A DNA stretch of 64,000 nucleotides from CAJQQY01 sp964564545. Lineage in GTDB: Bacteria > Bacteroidota > Bacteroidia > Chitinophagales > Saprospiraceae. The notes beneath the pieces are model-generated. The model was given only the letters and a program-made list of their open reading frames with translations, searched no databases and was not told the origin of the DNA. The translations under genes were made by a program, and so were the position numbers. Shown piece by piece: positions 1-8,886 of the stretch. The stretch is from contig CAZMBP010000124.1 in NCBI GenBank assembly GCA_964564545.1, positions 62,001 through 126,000 on the forward strand, read 5' to 3'. How positions within the stretch are numbered: position 1 is the first letter of the stretch; every line of letters starts with the position of its first letter.

Positions 1-174
1 CGGAATGGCAAAAGCTGCCGTTTTTCCAGTACCAGTTTGAGCACAACCGAGCAAGTCTTTGTGTCGCAATAGGATTGGAATAGATTGTTCTTGGATTGGA
101 GTAGGGTGAGTATATCCTTGGATTTTAAGAGATCTTAAAATCGGTTCAATTATGTTTAATTCTTTAAATGTCAT
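1..174 (-). CDS. DEAD-box ATP-dependent RNA helicase, N-terminal fragment
   Basis: Only the first 58 codons lie in the window; the gene runs off its left edge. The visible N-terminus has a Q motif (GYTHPTPIQEQSIP, about residues 20-33) followed by a Walker A-type motif I (AQTGTGKT, residues 45-52). In this order and spacing they identify a DEAD-box RNA helicase, an ATP-driven RNA unwinding enzyme of the RhlE/DeaD kind usually involved in ribosome assembly or mRNA decay. The start is the ATG whose complement lies at 172-174. The sequence stops before the DEAD and SAT motifs, so the subfamily cannot be named. Confidence 0.93.
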   Translation of the reverse strand, partial: MTFKELNIIEPILRSLKIQGYTHPTPIQEQSIPILLRHKDLLGCAQTGTGKTAAFAIP

Positions 175-493
175 AGATGTATTTGGAACCTAAACTATTT
201 ATTTTTTTTACTTAACAGTTTACGTTAACTATTTTTTTAAGTTATAGTTTAAGAAGTGATTTATTTTAAATAAAGGTGCAAAGGTAGAGGAATTGTTGGT
301 AATATGTAATAATATATTGTTCTATGTAAAAACATTAGTCATCCCTAAGTTTTGAATCGGTGAAATAAACCTTAAGGATAGAGAAAACAGTTTAACAACA
401 TGTTCTATTCCATTCATCTAGAAAAAAAGCATCCCGAATTTCCAATTTGAAAATTCGGGATGACACGTGTTTTTAATTTTTATTAAAAATCAA
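175..493. other. Intergenic stretch between helicase and desaturase
   Basis: No gene is seen here. The stretch is very AT-rich. It holds the upstream region of the helicase on its left and the desaturase terminator (422-461) on its right. No convincing TAnnTTTG promoter element could be fixed. Confidence 0.5.
422..461 (-). terminator. Intrinsic terminator of the desaturase gene
   Basis: An 11-bp perfect stem (arms 431-441 and 451-461, core ATCCCGAATTT) with a 9-nt loop is followed on the minus strand by a run of T residues (complement of 422-428). It lies 33 bases past the desaturase stop codon. Confidence 0.8.
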
Positions 494-1633
494 CTATGCG
501 TTAGCAAGTCCCATTTGCATTTTTTTCTCCGCCAATTTTCGGTCATATTCTCCAGTTCCTAATTGGTTCATAAGAGTAAGATGACTTTTTACAGCGCCAT
601 AAAATGTTTTGTGAGAATGGTATGGAATATCATATTCCTCAGCAGTAGCTTTGACTATTTTTGAAATCTTTTTGTAGTGAACATGGCAAACATGTGGAAA
701 TAAATGATGCTCTACCTGATGATTCAATCCACCGATGAACCAAGCGAAAATTGTACTTCCGTTGGCAAAATTTGCAGTAGTTCTCATTTCATGAATAGCC
801 CAACTATTTTCTACACTTCCTCTCTCATCCTTTTTAAAGAATTCTGTTTCTTCAATTACATGAGCAGGTTGGAAAATGTAAGCAAAGATCAACCCTGAAA
901 TATAATGCATCACAAAAAAGGCTAAAAACGTTTGCCATGCAGGGATAGGCAAAATGTACATCGGAATTAACAAAATTAAGAGGAGGTATAATGATTTGAC
1001 TACAAATAATTCTGCCAACCTTGCAGGGAATGAAAGCCCTTGATCTTTTAATAATCCGACTCGATTATATCGTAATAATTGTTGAAGATCTTTTACTACA
1101 AATCTGTAAATAGATAACAAACCATATAAAATGCTACAATAATATGCTTGATATTTAAAGATTGCTTTTCGCTTTTGATTAGGCGAAAACCGCATTACGT
1201 TTTGATCCAAATCTTCATCATGTTCATGAATATTAGTAAATGAATGATGTAATACATTGTGTTGAATTTTCCAAGTAATATGATATCCTCCAATTGTATT
1301 CATCAAATATCCAAGAATTTGATTAACCATTTTGTTGGAAGAGTAGGAGCCATGATTGGCATCATGCATGATTGATAATCCAATACCTGACATTCCAAGA
1401 CTCATAAACATATAAGCAGTAAATACTGGCCAAAAAGAAGTCAAAGTTCCGGAAAGCAACATGGCAAGGGGAATGAAATATAAACAAACCATAAAGGCTG
1501 TTTTGATTTTCATGTTTAGATTAGCATGTTTGGAAATATTTTTATCTTTAAAATATTTATTAACTCGTCGGTTTAGTTCTTTATAAAATTCAGGTCTGTC
1601 TTTTTTGTTGAACCTAACACTAGGTACACTCAT
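494..1633 (-). CDS. Membrane fatty acid desaturase (acyl-CoA or acyl-lipid type)
   Basis: A 379-residue integral membrane desaturase that would insert a double bond into a fatty acyl chain using a di-iron centre and electrons from a separate carrier. All three histidine boxes are visible: HDANH (residues 90-94), HNVLHH (125-130) and QVEHH (about 305-310). Glutamine replacing the first histidine of the third box is typical of front-end (delta-5/delta-6-like) and linoleoyl-CoA desaturases of the FA_desaturase family. Hydrophobic segments at about 45-90, 105-120 and 205-255 place the boxes on one membrane face. There is no fused cytochrome b5 domain, so an external donor is needed. The gene stands alone with its own terminator. 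Substrate and position of the double bond cannot be read from the sequence. Confidence 0.9.
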   Translation of the reverse strand: MSVPSVRFNKKDRPEFYKELNRRVNKYFKDKNISKHANLNMKIKTAFMVCLYFIPLAMLLSGTLTSFWPVFTAYMFMSLGMSGIGLSIMHDANHGSYSSNKMVNQILGYLMNTIGGYHITWKIQHNVLHHSFTNIHEHDEDLDQNVMRFSPNQKRKAIFKYQAYYCSILYGLLSIYRFVVKDLQQLLRYNRVGLLKDQGLSFPARLAELFVVKSLYLLLILLIPMYILPIPAWQTFLAFFVMHYISGLIFAYIFQPAHVIEETEFFKKDERGSVENSWAIHEMRTTANFANGSTIFAWFIGGLNHQVEHHLFPHVCHVHYKKISKIVKATAEEYDIPYHSHKTFYGAVKSHLTLMNQLGTGEYDRKLAEKKMQMGLANA

Positions 1634-1887
1634 TTGTCAAGGTTTTAAACTGGTAAAATAATGATGGTATAAAATCGTCAAAAATGTTGTTATTAATAAG
1701 TGGCGTAAGCTATGGCTTTTAATCCTAATAATGGGTAAACTAGTTTAACTTTATTAGGTGACTATTATCAAGAAATTAATGGCTAAGGAGTAAAAGGGTG
1801 TTATTGTTTTGAATGACAATTGGGTAAAAAACTTGTTTTAGGTTTTTTGAAGATGTGTTGTTTTGTCCGTTCTGAAATTCTTTCGAT

Positions 1888-2445
1888 TTATAAAACTGAT
1901 TTTCTCATATCAAACCCTAGTGTTAAGTAGGTTTTATTGTTGAATTGGAACTCATCAATTACCTCCCAATATAGTTTTTGAGTATGTGCAAAAAGGGAAC
2001 GTTTGTTCTCTTTATTTATAAAAGTAATACTAATTGGATATTTTTTCAGCATATCTAATCTCATTTTTTCAAAAAGTGACTGTAGAACGCCATTTCCTCT
2101 ATGGTTTTTGTGAATACAAATTGGGCCATATTGGAAGGTATTTTGGGTATTTATTCTTTTTCCATCGAAGATTAACTTGGGAAAACTAGCTATCATTACC
2201 TTGAACATTTTCCATTGTGAAAAATATTTCCAACTTCCAGCAAAAGCATAAGCGATAATTTCTCCATCAATTTCAGTTACAAAAAGTCCTTTTAGTGCTA
2301 TAATTTCTCTGACTTGAGCATAAGTGAAAGGAGTTGTGACGAATCCATCTTCTCGTTCTATCTCTGTCAGGTTGGCAAAGAGATTTTGTTTTTGGAGGGC
2401 GAGGACATTGTGGATGTCGTGAGTGGTAGCTAATCTTGATTGCAC
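1888..2445 (-). CDS. GNAT-family N-acetyltransferase
   Basis: A 185-residue protein with the acetyl-CoA-binding motif A of the Gcn5-related acetyltransferase fold: a beta strand reading YGPICIHKNHRGNGVLQSL, with the HRGNG pyrophosphate loop, at about residues 104-122. An N-terminal RLATTHDIHNVLAL segment matches the usual first strand and helix. The start is a GTG (complement at 2443-2445), because no in-frame ATG exists until the middle of the domain. The family transfers acetyl groups to amines on small molecules or proteins; the acceptor here is unknown. It is not closely linked to either neighbour. Confidence 0.85.
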   Translation of the reverse strand: MQSRLATTHDIHNVLALQKQNLFANLTEIEREDGFVTTPFTYAQVREIIALKGLFVTEIDGEIIAYAFAGSWKYFSQWKMFKVMIASFPKLIFDGKRINTQNTFQYGPICIHKNHRGNGVLQSLFEKMRLDMLKKYPISITFINKENKRSLFAHTQKLYWEVIDEFQFNNKTYLTLGFDMRKSVL

Positions 2446-2597
2446 ATTTATTGATTTTAGAGTTTTGTGAATGGAACGCGGATGCCGTGGATTTGAGGGG
2501 GGTAGTAGATTTGACGATTACTATATTTATGATATTATGGAAAAATACCTAAATAAGCTTGCTAAATTTATAGCATCCGTTTTCTATCTCAAAATAG

Positions 2598-3443
2598 TCA
2601 TTTTTCAATTTCTTTTTTGAATAAAACTTTAAATGCTTCATAAACTGCCAGGTGCAGAATATCAGCATGAGTTAAGTTTTCAAAAAACTTAAAATGAGCA
2701 TCGATATTTTCTTTTTCTTCTTTTTGCAAAATAGCAATTAAAGATCTTGCATCAGTTTCCATCACCTTGTATTTATCTTCATTTCCAACACCAACAAAAA
2801 TAGATAAGTCATTTTGAAAATCAGGTTTAAAAAATGAAGGATCTACTTTTAGCAAAGTTTGATCATCCCACCAAAGACTCGGACTTATGATAATATAATG
2901 TGAAAACAACGCTGGGTTTTTTAATAAAATTTCTGTGGCAACTAATCCTCCTAGGGATTGACCAAGTAGGAGTTTAGTTGAATTAGTTTTGTAATTTTTG
3001 TCAATAAAAGGTTGTAATTCTTTTTCTAAAAAACTGATGAAATTTTCAGATTTTCCGCTAGTTGGATATGCTTCTTTGATTTCTTTGATAGAAGTTGGAT
3101 AGGTGAAATCCCGTCGTCTATCTACATTTGCAATACCCACAACAATTGACTGTGGCATTATATCCACCCATGGAAAATTGGCAAACTGAACCATCCCTGC
3201 GATATGAATAAAATCTTCATCAGCTGAACCATCTAATAAATAAATTACTTGATAAGTTTTTAAGGAATCTGGATGATAACCTTCTGGTAGATAGATGTTT
3301 AAGGTTCTTTTTTCGTTGAGGATGGTGGATTGGAGTTCGACTATTTCGCCAATTGCGAATACTTTTTTCGTTTCATTCTTTTGTGCATATGTATTGTTCC
3401 AAGAAAGTAAGAATAAGCAAATGGTTAAAAGTTTAAAGTCCAT
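2598..3443 (-). CDS. Secreted alpha/beta-hydrolase, esterase D family
   Basis: A 281-residue protein with a cleavable signal peptide (residues 1-20, ending TYA-Q), so it acts in the periplasm or outside. The alpha/beta-hydrolase fold of the putative esterase family (PF00756, including Fes/IroE siderophore esterases and esterase D) is indicated by an early NIYLPEGY strand, the VIYLLDGSADED loop and the nucleophile elbow GQSLGG with Ser163. A late histidine in the segment NLTHADILH probably completes the triad. Typical substrates are carboxyl esters, including feruloyl or siderophore esters, but no iron-uptake genes lie nearby to support a siderophore role. Confidence 0.85.
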   Translation of the reverse strand: MDFKLLTICLFLLSWNNTYAQKNETKKVFAIGEIVELQSTILNEKRTLNIYLPEGYHPDSLKTYQVIYLLDGSADEDFIHIAGMVQFANFPWVDIMPQSIVVGIANVDRRRDFTYPTSIKEIKEAYPTSGKSENFISFLEKELQPFIDKNYKTNSTKLLLGQSLGGLVATEILLKNPALFSHYIIISPSLWWDDQTLLKVDPSFFKPDFQNDLSIFVGVGNEDKYKVMETDARSLIAILQKEEKENIDAHFKFFENLTHADILHLAVYEAFKVLFKKEIEK

Positions 3444-3546
3444 AATTTGATTTTAATTTTTTTCAAAATGTAATTTCATTCCCTTGAATTAATCCACAAA
3501 GCCAAGTTTTTTAAAAAACTTAATTGCAAGGTTCCGATAATTTTTC

Positions 3547-3942
3547 CTAATAATATTTTTCAAGACCAAGTGAATCAATTAAATTAATAATCTGATAATT
3601 TAATACTAAAACTAATATACCTGAAATAAGTGTGCTAGCAAGGAATGATTCAGTTATTGTTTTTAGGGTAGATGTTTGAGCACTCAATCCGATGTATCCA
3701 ATAAAGGATGGTAGGATAAACATAAAAATTGGAATTCTGAAATAAGGACTCAAACCATAAATTCTTCCTTCTAAATGATAAGAGAGTAGAATTAGGCTAA
3801 AGATAAAAATGGTGATTGAAAAACCGTATAAAAATATTTTATTGCTTAATTGTTCCTTTTCATGGAGACGGTTGATTAGAAAAGAATTAATAATAACTAA
3901 TGAGGCCGCCAGGAGAAAAATAGGCACAAGTATTAGTCCCAT
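3547..3942 (-). CDS. Small integral membrane protein of unknown function
   Basis: A 131-residue, strongly hydrophobic protein. Four membrane-spanning segments can be seen: about residues 2-22, 37-55, 68-85 and 95-118. It has no motif I recognise. It starts 27 bases beyond the end of the tocopherol-cyclase-like gene on the same strand, so the two may be cotranscribed. Codon use resembles its neighbours, supporting a real gene. Confidence 0.65.
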   Translation of the reverse strand: MGLILVPIFLLAASLVIINSFLINRLHEKEQLSNKIFLYGFSITIFIFSLILLSYHLEGRIYGLSPYFRIPIFMFILPSFIGYIGLSAQTSTLKTITESFLASTLISGILVLVLNYQIINLIDSLGLEKYY

Positions 3943-3969
3943 AATTTTAATGTATATATTTTGTTGACT

Positions 3970-4947
3970 TTAATTTCCTACTAATATTTCTTCAATTTTT
4001 CCAGCTACTTCCAACCCTGCATTCCTTCCAGTATCTTCTAACAATACTTTTTTGTTCCTTTTATCAAATAATTTTACCTCAATTTTTGCTGTCATACTTT
4101 CTTCAATTCGTCCATCCATAAATCCTAAAATAGGAGAGGCCAATGAAGTTGCAGCTTCTCGATGAGCAAATATTTCTAATCGATGTTTTCGATTTTCCAA
4201 AACCAATTCTACTTTTTTTTCATCGGCAAAAGACTTGCGCAATCGAGTAAAATTATAAGTCGTAAATTCAATCAATCGATCATGTAACCAAACCCCTCCA
4301 ATAAATCCTACGAATGAACTGGTCAACCATGGAATTTTTGCTACCGAAGCTTTTAATGAGATTCCTGGTTCTGAAAAATGATTGGTTTGCATCCAAATGT
4401 AACCACTTGGGAAAGAACGCCCCCAATCTTTTTCCATATATCCTCTTCCATCAGAAAAGTCAATTTCTTCATTTTTGATTTTTAAAGTTCCATGAATTGA
4501 ATGATCCATACTTAAGATTCCATGGTAACATTGCATAAATGGAACAAAGGAAAATGGCCCCATGATGCCCGGTGAATACCATGAACTAGACCACGGTATT
4601 TGATTCTCAAAAGTTAATTCACCTTGTGCCGAGGGTAAATCTAGTTTGATCCTTTTTGTTGAAAAAAAGCTATTGGCTAATTCGACTTCGAATTTGCCTT
4701 GAGCAGGAATGAATTGTTTGGTATCAAATTTATGATATTCAGCTGTTAATTTTTTCCCATCCAAAACTTGAACAAAAGCTTGCTGAATTCCATTTTCATC
4801 CATGGCAATACCTGGAATGAATGCAAAAGCCTTAGTCTCATCTGAGTTGATGATTTTATAATACCAACCTTCAAAGTATTTCTTAGTTTTTCCCCATCCA
4901 TGATATTGCTCAGGATGGAAAAGGGCTTGGAGTTTGTTTTTTATCAT
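3970..4947 (-). CDS. Tocopherol cyclase-like protein
   Basis: A 325-residue soluble protein resembling the tocopherol cyclase family (PF14249; plant VTE1). Family-like signatures are the early FEGWYYKI stretch (about residues 25-32), the central DGRGYMEKDWGRSFP segment and WMQTNHF shortly after. In plants and cyanobacteria the enzyme closes the chromanol ring of vitamin E. Homologues in non-photosynthetic Bacteroidota and Firmicutes have no proven role, and none of the other tocopherol pathway enzymes is in this window. Family assignment is fairly secure, the reaction is not. It probably heads a two-gene unit with the small membrane protein downstream. Confidence 0.8.
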   Translation of the reverse strand: MIKNKLQALFHPEQYHGWGKTKKYFEGWYYKIINSDETKAFAFIPGIAMDENGIQQAFVQVLDGKKLTAEYHKFDTKQFIPAQGKFEVELANSFFSTKRIKLDLPSAQGELTFENQIPWSSSWYSPGIMGPFSFVPFMQCYHGILSMDHSIHGTLKIKNEEIDFSDGRGYMEKDWGRSFPSGYIWMQTNHFSEPGISLKASVAKIPWLTSSFVGFIGGVWLHDRLIEFTTYNFTRLRKSFADEKKVELVLENRKHRLEIFAHREAATSLASPILGFMDGRIEESMTAKIEVKLFDKRNKKVLLEDTGRNAGLEVAGKIEEILVGN

Positions 4948-5047
4948 AAAATTGAGAATATGAAATTAAAGATATTCATTTCAATGATTCAATAAATAAA
5001 ATTGTAGATAATTGAAGCGAAGCTACCATACTTAACAATTATTTCTT

Positions 5048-5075
5048 TTGAATGACTAATATTTTTGTAATTTCG
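5048..5075 (+). promoter_or_regulatory. Possible Bacteroidota-type promoter of the FKBP gene
   Basis: TTG at 5048-5050 and TAATTTCG at 5068-5075 resemble the -33/-7 pair TTG-N17-23-TAnnTTTG, with a 17-base spacer and one mismatch in the -7 element. It gives a leader of about 30 bases before the ATG at 5115. Confidence 0.35.
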
Positions 5076-5114
5076 CGCCCGACAAAAATTTTGATAACAT
5101 ATTATAAATTTAAA

Positions 5115-5831
5115 ATGAAAAAATTATTATATTTTATTCCAATGGCTTTACTTTTTGCAGCCTGCGGAGGAACAACTGGAGGTGGAGCAAATTTACCGAT
5201 GACGAACCAAAGTGATTCAACTTCTTATGCATATGGTACTTTGATTGCTGATAATTTGAAGCAAATTAAAACTGATGTAGGAGAGGAACATGCGATTGAC
5301 TTAGACCTTTTTTCAAATGGGTTAAGAGAAGCTATGGCTGGTGAAGCTCGATTGACTAAAGAACAAGCTGATGCTGTAATGCGTGCATTTGGTCAAATGG
5401 CTCAAGCTGCTGCTCAAAAGAAACAGCAAGAAGCGGATATGAAAAATATTGCAATAGGGGAAAAATTCCTGGCTGAAAATAAAGCAAAAGAAGGTGTACA
5501 AGTTACAGCTAGTGGATTGCAATATAAAGTTCTTCAAGAAGGATCAGGAGCTACTCCAAAGGCTGAAGATAAAGTAAGAGTTATTTATACAGGAAAATTC
5601 TTGGACGGTTCTATTTTCGATACTTCTGTTAAGACAGGAAAGCCTGCTGAGTTTGGCTTGAACCAAGTTATTCCAGGTTGGACAGAAGGAGTTCAATTAA
5701 TGAAGCCAGGTGCAAAATATGAATTTTATATTCCTGCTAATTTAGCTTATGGACCACAAGGAAGTCCTCCAAGAATTCCAGGAAATTCTACTTTAATTTT
5801 TGAAATAGAATATTTAGGTCTTGCTGAATAA
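5115..5831 (+). CDS. FKBP-type peptidyl-prolyl isomerase lipoprotein
   Basis: A 238-residue lipoprotein that should speed proline isomerisation and assist folding in the envelope. I chose the ATG at 5115 because it begins a lipoprotein signal (MKKLLYFIPMALLFAACGG, lipobox LFAAC, Cys17); an in-frame ATG 63 bases upstream would bury it. Residues about 25-125 form a helical, Gln/Ala/Lys-rich region like the dimerisation domain of FkpA/Mip. The FKBP domain spans about 135-238, with VIYTGKFLDGSIFDTS, the VIPGWTEGVQLM core and LAYGPQGSP near the end. It stands alone between a promoter-like sequence and a strong terminator. Confidence 0.92.
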   Translation: MKKLLYFIPMALLFAACGGTTGGGANLPMTNQSDSTSYAYGTLIADNLKQIKTDVGEEHAIDLDLFSNGLREAMAGEARLTKEQADAVMRAFGQMAQAAAQKKQQEADMKNIAIGEKFLAENKAKEGVQVTASGLQYKVLQEGSGATPKAEDKVRVIYTGKFLDGSIFDTSVKTGKPAEFGLNQVIPGWTEGVQLMKPGAKYEFYIPANLAYGPQGSPPRIPGNSTLIFEIEYLGLAE

Positions 5832-5850
5832 GCTTCGAAATAAATGAATC

Positions 5851-5890
5851 AAAAAAAAGCTGAGTAATTAATTTTACTCAGCTTTTTTTT
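5851..5890. terminator. Bidirectional terminator between convergent genes
   Basis: An A-tract, a stem around GCTGAGTAA (about 5859-5867) pairing with TTACTCAGC (5874-5882), and a T-tract to 5890 form a hairpin usable from both strands. It lies between the converging FKBP gene and the secreted repeat protein gene. Confidence 0.85.
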
Positions 5891-5914
5891 ATAAAAGTTA
5901 AATACTTAAACCTT

Positions 5915-7930
5915 CTATCGCTTTACAGTAATTGGTTTGGCAACAATTCCATTCGGAGAAACTCCATGTAAAATATATTGTCCATTTGCTAAGTTGGTCA
6001 AATCAAATTGATGTTGAAATTCTTCTCCAATTTGATTGAAGGTTTGTTGTAAAACAACTTTCCCATTCATCGATACAATTCTCACATCAAGTTTTTCAAT
6101 TGCTTGTGTTGCATTGATTTGAAGCGTCGTAAGTTCATCTGCAGGAATAGGATATAACAATATATTTGCGTTCAAGAAATTATCATCAGTTGAAGTTGCT
6201 GGATCAACAACATTAATAGTCATAACGTATTCTTCATCACTAAAATCATCTCCATCCGAAACTCTAAACTTGAATAAATCATAATTCAACGCCTCGTCAT
6301 CAGTATTTGGAAAGAAGACTAAATCTGACAATTCTTCAGTTGGAATAATATCTCCCACATAAACATGTGCTCCGTTGAGGAATAGATTCCCTACAGTTTC
6401 TACTTCTGTAATCATGATCGAACTCAAGGTGTCACTTCCATCAGTATCAGCAAATGAGAAATCATTTTGCTCAAAGAAATAAGGAATATTAATAAAAGTA
6501 GTAACAGAATTATCCGCAGAAGTTGGAATTGAGTTGGGACGTAATTTATACAAAGTTCCTTGGTAATAACTCAGATCATTATATCTTAAATATAAATATC
6601 CTTGATCTTCAGTCATCATAAAACTGTACACTTTTCCTAAAGGATTTTCTACTTCAATAAATTCATTTCCATCATAAATGAAAAGTGTCTGTTCAAAATT
6701 AGTATTATTATATCCAAGGAAAAGTTTATCATTTACAGATGCTGCAAAGTTACTATAAGTAAAATCGGTGGGACCTGCCACCTCTAATACAGAATTACTT
6801 CCTGCTTCTAATCTTGTCAAATGATAATTAAAGTTAGCATCATAATAAACATAGTAAGCACTTCCAGAGAGGGTATCAGCATACTGTGAATATGTAAATC
6901 CTGCTGGGCCATCAACTTCTACAAATTCAGTTCCATCATAACCAAAAAGGAATTGATTGAAATTCACATCGTACATTCCAAAGAAATCTCTACCATCAAA
7001 TCTGTTAATGTAAAAAGGAAATTGAAAATCTGTTGGAATAGGTAATTGATTCAAAGTCGTCCCATTCCACTCAAAAATAAAGTTGTAGAAATTAGCATCA
7101 TAATAACTCAAATATGAAGTTCCACCAGTTGGATCTAAATAAATTACCCATGAAAATTCAAACCCTGCAGGATTTGGAATTTCAGTAAATGTAGTTCCAT
7201 CAAACAAATATAAAAAGTTCGTGAAATTCAAATCTTCATAAAATGACAAATACATTTGATCATCAGTTTCTCCTATGAAAAATGAATATTCCACACCAGT
7301 TGGATTAGCAATCGGAGTAAAAGTTGTTCCATCAAAAGCTACCATTTGATAATCAAAATTCGAATCATAAAATGACAAATACATCACATCATTAAAAATA
7401 GAAATGAAATTACCGAATGTTAAATCTGTTGGGCCGTTAATTGCTGTTAAATCCGTTCCATCATATTCATATAGTATTGTATTAAAATTTGTATCGTATA
7501 AGAAGAGATACATCTTTGAATTAAACTCACCAATATAACCTCCATATTGAAGTCCTGCCGGAATGGCAAATTCAACAGCATTGGCTCCACCATCATATTC
7601 TATCAACATTTGGTAAAAGTTTGCATCATACGCAGTAAAGTAAAAATTACCATTGTAGGTGTGAGAATAGAATGGGAAATTTAAATCACCTGCAAAAGGA
7701 ATCTCATTCAAATCCATTCCATCGTAATGGAACATCCCTGTATAAAAATTCGGATCATAATATTCGAAAAATAAATCTCCATCTTGTCCTCCAGAAAACC
7801 AACTTAAAGTATAATCAGGTGGATTTGGTATTTCCTCCAAGGTTTGAGCTGTAATAGTTTTAGAAGAAAAACTTAATGCTATCAAGAGCAAGAAAGATAG
7901 CAAGGTTTTATGGGTAAAGAATTTTTTCAT
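5915..7930 (-). CDS. Secreted YDxNF-repeat protein with T9SS type A sorting domain
   Basis: A 671-residue surface or secreted protein. A signal peptide covers residues 1-29 (ending ITA-Q). Residues about 30-470 consist of ten degenerate repeats of about 43 residues, each with a Y-D-x-N-F/Y core (for example YDANF, YDTNF, YDSNF, YDVNF) followed by a hydrophobic strand and a YDGTxFxEI-type strand. The pattern suggests a beta-propeller-like or solenoid fold, but I do not recognise a named family. Residues about 475-585 resemble a cadherin-like module with acidic FADTDGSDT and DGDDFSDEE loops. The last 80 residues, beginning around LLYPIPADE, form a T9SS type A sorting domain ending in basic residues. 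Ligand unknown. Confidence 0.85.
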   Translation of the reverse strand: MKKFFTHKTLLSFLLLIALSFSSKTITAQTLEEIPNPPDYTLSWFSGGQDGDLFFEYYDPNFYTGMFHYDGMDLNEIPFAGDLNFPFYSHTYNGNFYFTAYDANFYQMLIEYDGGANAVEFAIPAGLQYGGYIGEFNSKMYLFLYDTNFNTILYEYDGTDLTAINGPTDLTFGNFISIFNDVMYLSFYDSNFDYQMVAFDGTTFTPIANPTGVEYSFFIGETDDQMYLSFYEDLNFTNFLYLFDGTTFTEIPNPAGFEFSWVIYLDPTGGTSYLSYYDANFYNFIFEWNGTTLNQLPIPTDFQFPFYINRFDGRDFFGMYDVNFNQFLFGYDGTEFVEVDGPAGFTYSQYADTLSGSAYYVYYDANFNYHLTRLEAGSNSVLEVAGPTDFTYSNFAASVNDKLFLGYNNTNFEQTLFIYDGNEFIEVENPLGKVYSFMMTEDQGYLYLRYNDLSYYQGTLYKLRPNSIPTSADNSVTTFINIPYFFEQNDFSFADTDGSDTLSSIMITEVETVGNLFLNGAHVYVGDIIPTEELSDLVFFPNTDDEALNYDLFKFRVSDGDDFSDEEYVMTINVVDPATSTDDNFLNANILLYPIPADELTTLQINATQAIEKLDVRIVSMNGKVVLQQTFNQIGEEFQHQFDLTNLANGQYILHGVSPNGIVAKPITVKR

Positions 7931-8107
7931 AGGTTAAGGTTTTAGATTTTTAAATTTATCCAAAATTAAAACATTCACAAAATACTGAAAAAACTTGAAG
8001 TGTTTTATACTGATTAATAGCCGACATATGACTTTAGTCAACAGGAAAGATTTTTTTTAAATAATCACTAATATTGTAAGATTTTTTTGGAAAAAAGCTC
8101 CAATCAC

Positions 8108-8129
8108 ACTTGTCTTTTGCAAGACAAGT
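8108..8129. repeat. Short perfect inverted repeat upstream of thioredoxin-like gene
   Basis: Arms ACTTGTCTT (8108-8116) and AAGACAAGT (8121-8129) enclose a 4-nt loop. It lies 89 bases before the downstream ATG and lacks a T-tract on the plus strand, so a leader hairpin or protein-binding palindrome is as likely as a terminator. Confidence 0.4.
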
Positions 8130-8217
8130 AGATTTATTCCTTTAAACTTCAACCATTTTTAATCGTTCTAAATATTTAGAATCACAAATTTATTTATCTA
8201 AAATCGAAACGAGATCA

Positions 8218-8829
8218 ATGAAAAAATTAACAAGAGATATCATCAATAATGCATGGACTTACGATGATTACAGAATGAAAATTGACGAGCTTTTTGCTGA
8301 CGGAAAAACTACTGGTGACAATCATAGTGAAGCGATGTTGAATTATACGAAGATGAATATTTTTAGAATGAAGCGATTGGATAAAACCACTCGATTGACT
8401 GAAAATACTTTGACTCAAATAAAAAAAGAGAATCGAAAAATCACTTGGTTAGTCATTACGGAAGCTTGGTGTGGAGATGCTGCCCAAGTTATTCCTGTGC
8501 TCAATAAGTTAGCTGCAGAAAATGAAAATATTGATTTAAAACTTATTTTTCGAGATGAAAACCTAGAAGTGATGGATCAATTTTTAACCAACGGAACTCG
8601 ATCTATCCCAATTTTGATTGTTTTAGATTCTGAGACTTTGGAGGTATTAAATAGCTGGGGCCCACGTCCTGTTGAGGTTCAAGAAATGGTTATGGATGCA
8701 AAATCTCAAGCACTTGCCAATCCTGATGAGAGCGCAGAGATATGGAATGAGGTAAAAAAGAATTCTCAATTGTGGTATGCTAAGGATAAAACTAAAACGA
8801 TCCAAGAAGAGATATTAAATATTAAATAA
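8218..8829 (+). CDS. Thioredoxin-like protein with single-cysteine active site
   Basis: A 203-residue cytoplasmic protein of the thioredoxin-fold family common in Bacteroidota (PF14595 type). A helical N-terminal region (1-70) precedes the fold: strand ITWLVITEAW, then the active-site loop WCGDAAQ (residues 84-90), and a TRSIPILIVL strand with the expected cis-proline at about 131. The usual CxxC is reduced to one cysteine (Cys85), with alanine where the resolving cysteine should be. Disulfide exchange through a CxxC is therefore ruled out; a monothiol or peroxide/bacillithiol-related role is possible. There is no signal peptide. It is monocistronic. Confidence 0.85.
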   Translation: MKKLTRDIINNAWTYDDYRMKIDELFADGKTTGDNHSEAMLNYTKMNIFRMKRLDKTTRLTENTLTQIKKENRKITWLVITEAWCGDAAQVIPVLNKLAAENENIDLKLIFRDENLEVMDQFLTNGTRSIPILIVLDSETLEVLNSWGPRPVEVQEMVMDAKSQALANPDESAEIWNEVKKNSQLWYAKDKTKTIQEEILNIK

Positions 8830-8844
8830 AAAATATTCTTACAG

Positions 8845-8873
8845 CCGTGGCACAGTTCTAAATTGTGTCACGG
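8845..8873. repeat. REP-like imperfect palindrome, copy 1
   Basis: CCGTGGCACA (8845-8854) pairs with TGTGTCACGG (8864-8873) with one G-U pair. It lies between convergent genes ending at 8829 and 8887 and may end transcription. It shares the 11-mer AGCCGTGGCAC with a second palindrome at 10064-10093 (in opposite orientation), on the other side of the OmpA-family gene. Confidence 0.6.
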
Positions 8874-8886
8874 TTTATTAATCAGA

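Noticed and set aside
5052..5114. An upstream in-frame start giving the FKBP protein 21 extra residues
   Set aside because: The extra residues would hide the lipoprotein signal that begins at 5115, and this region holds the promoter-like sequence.
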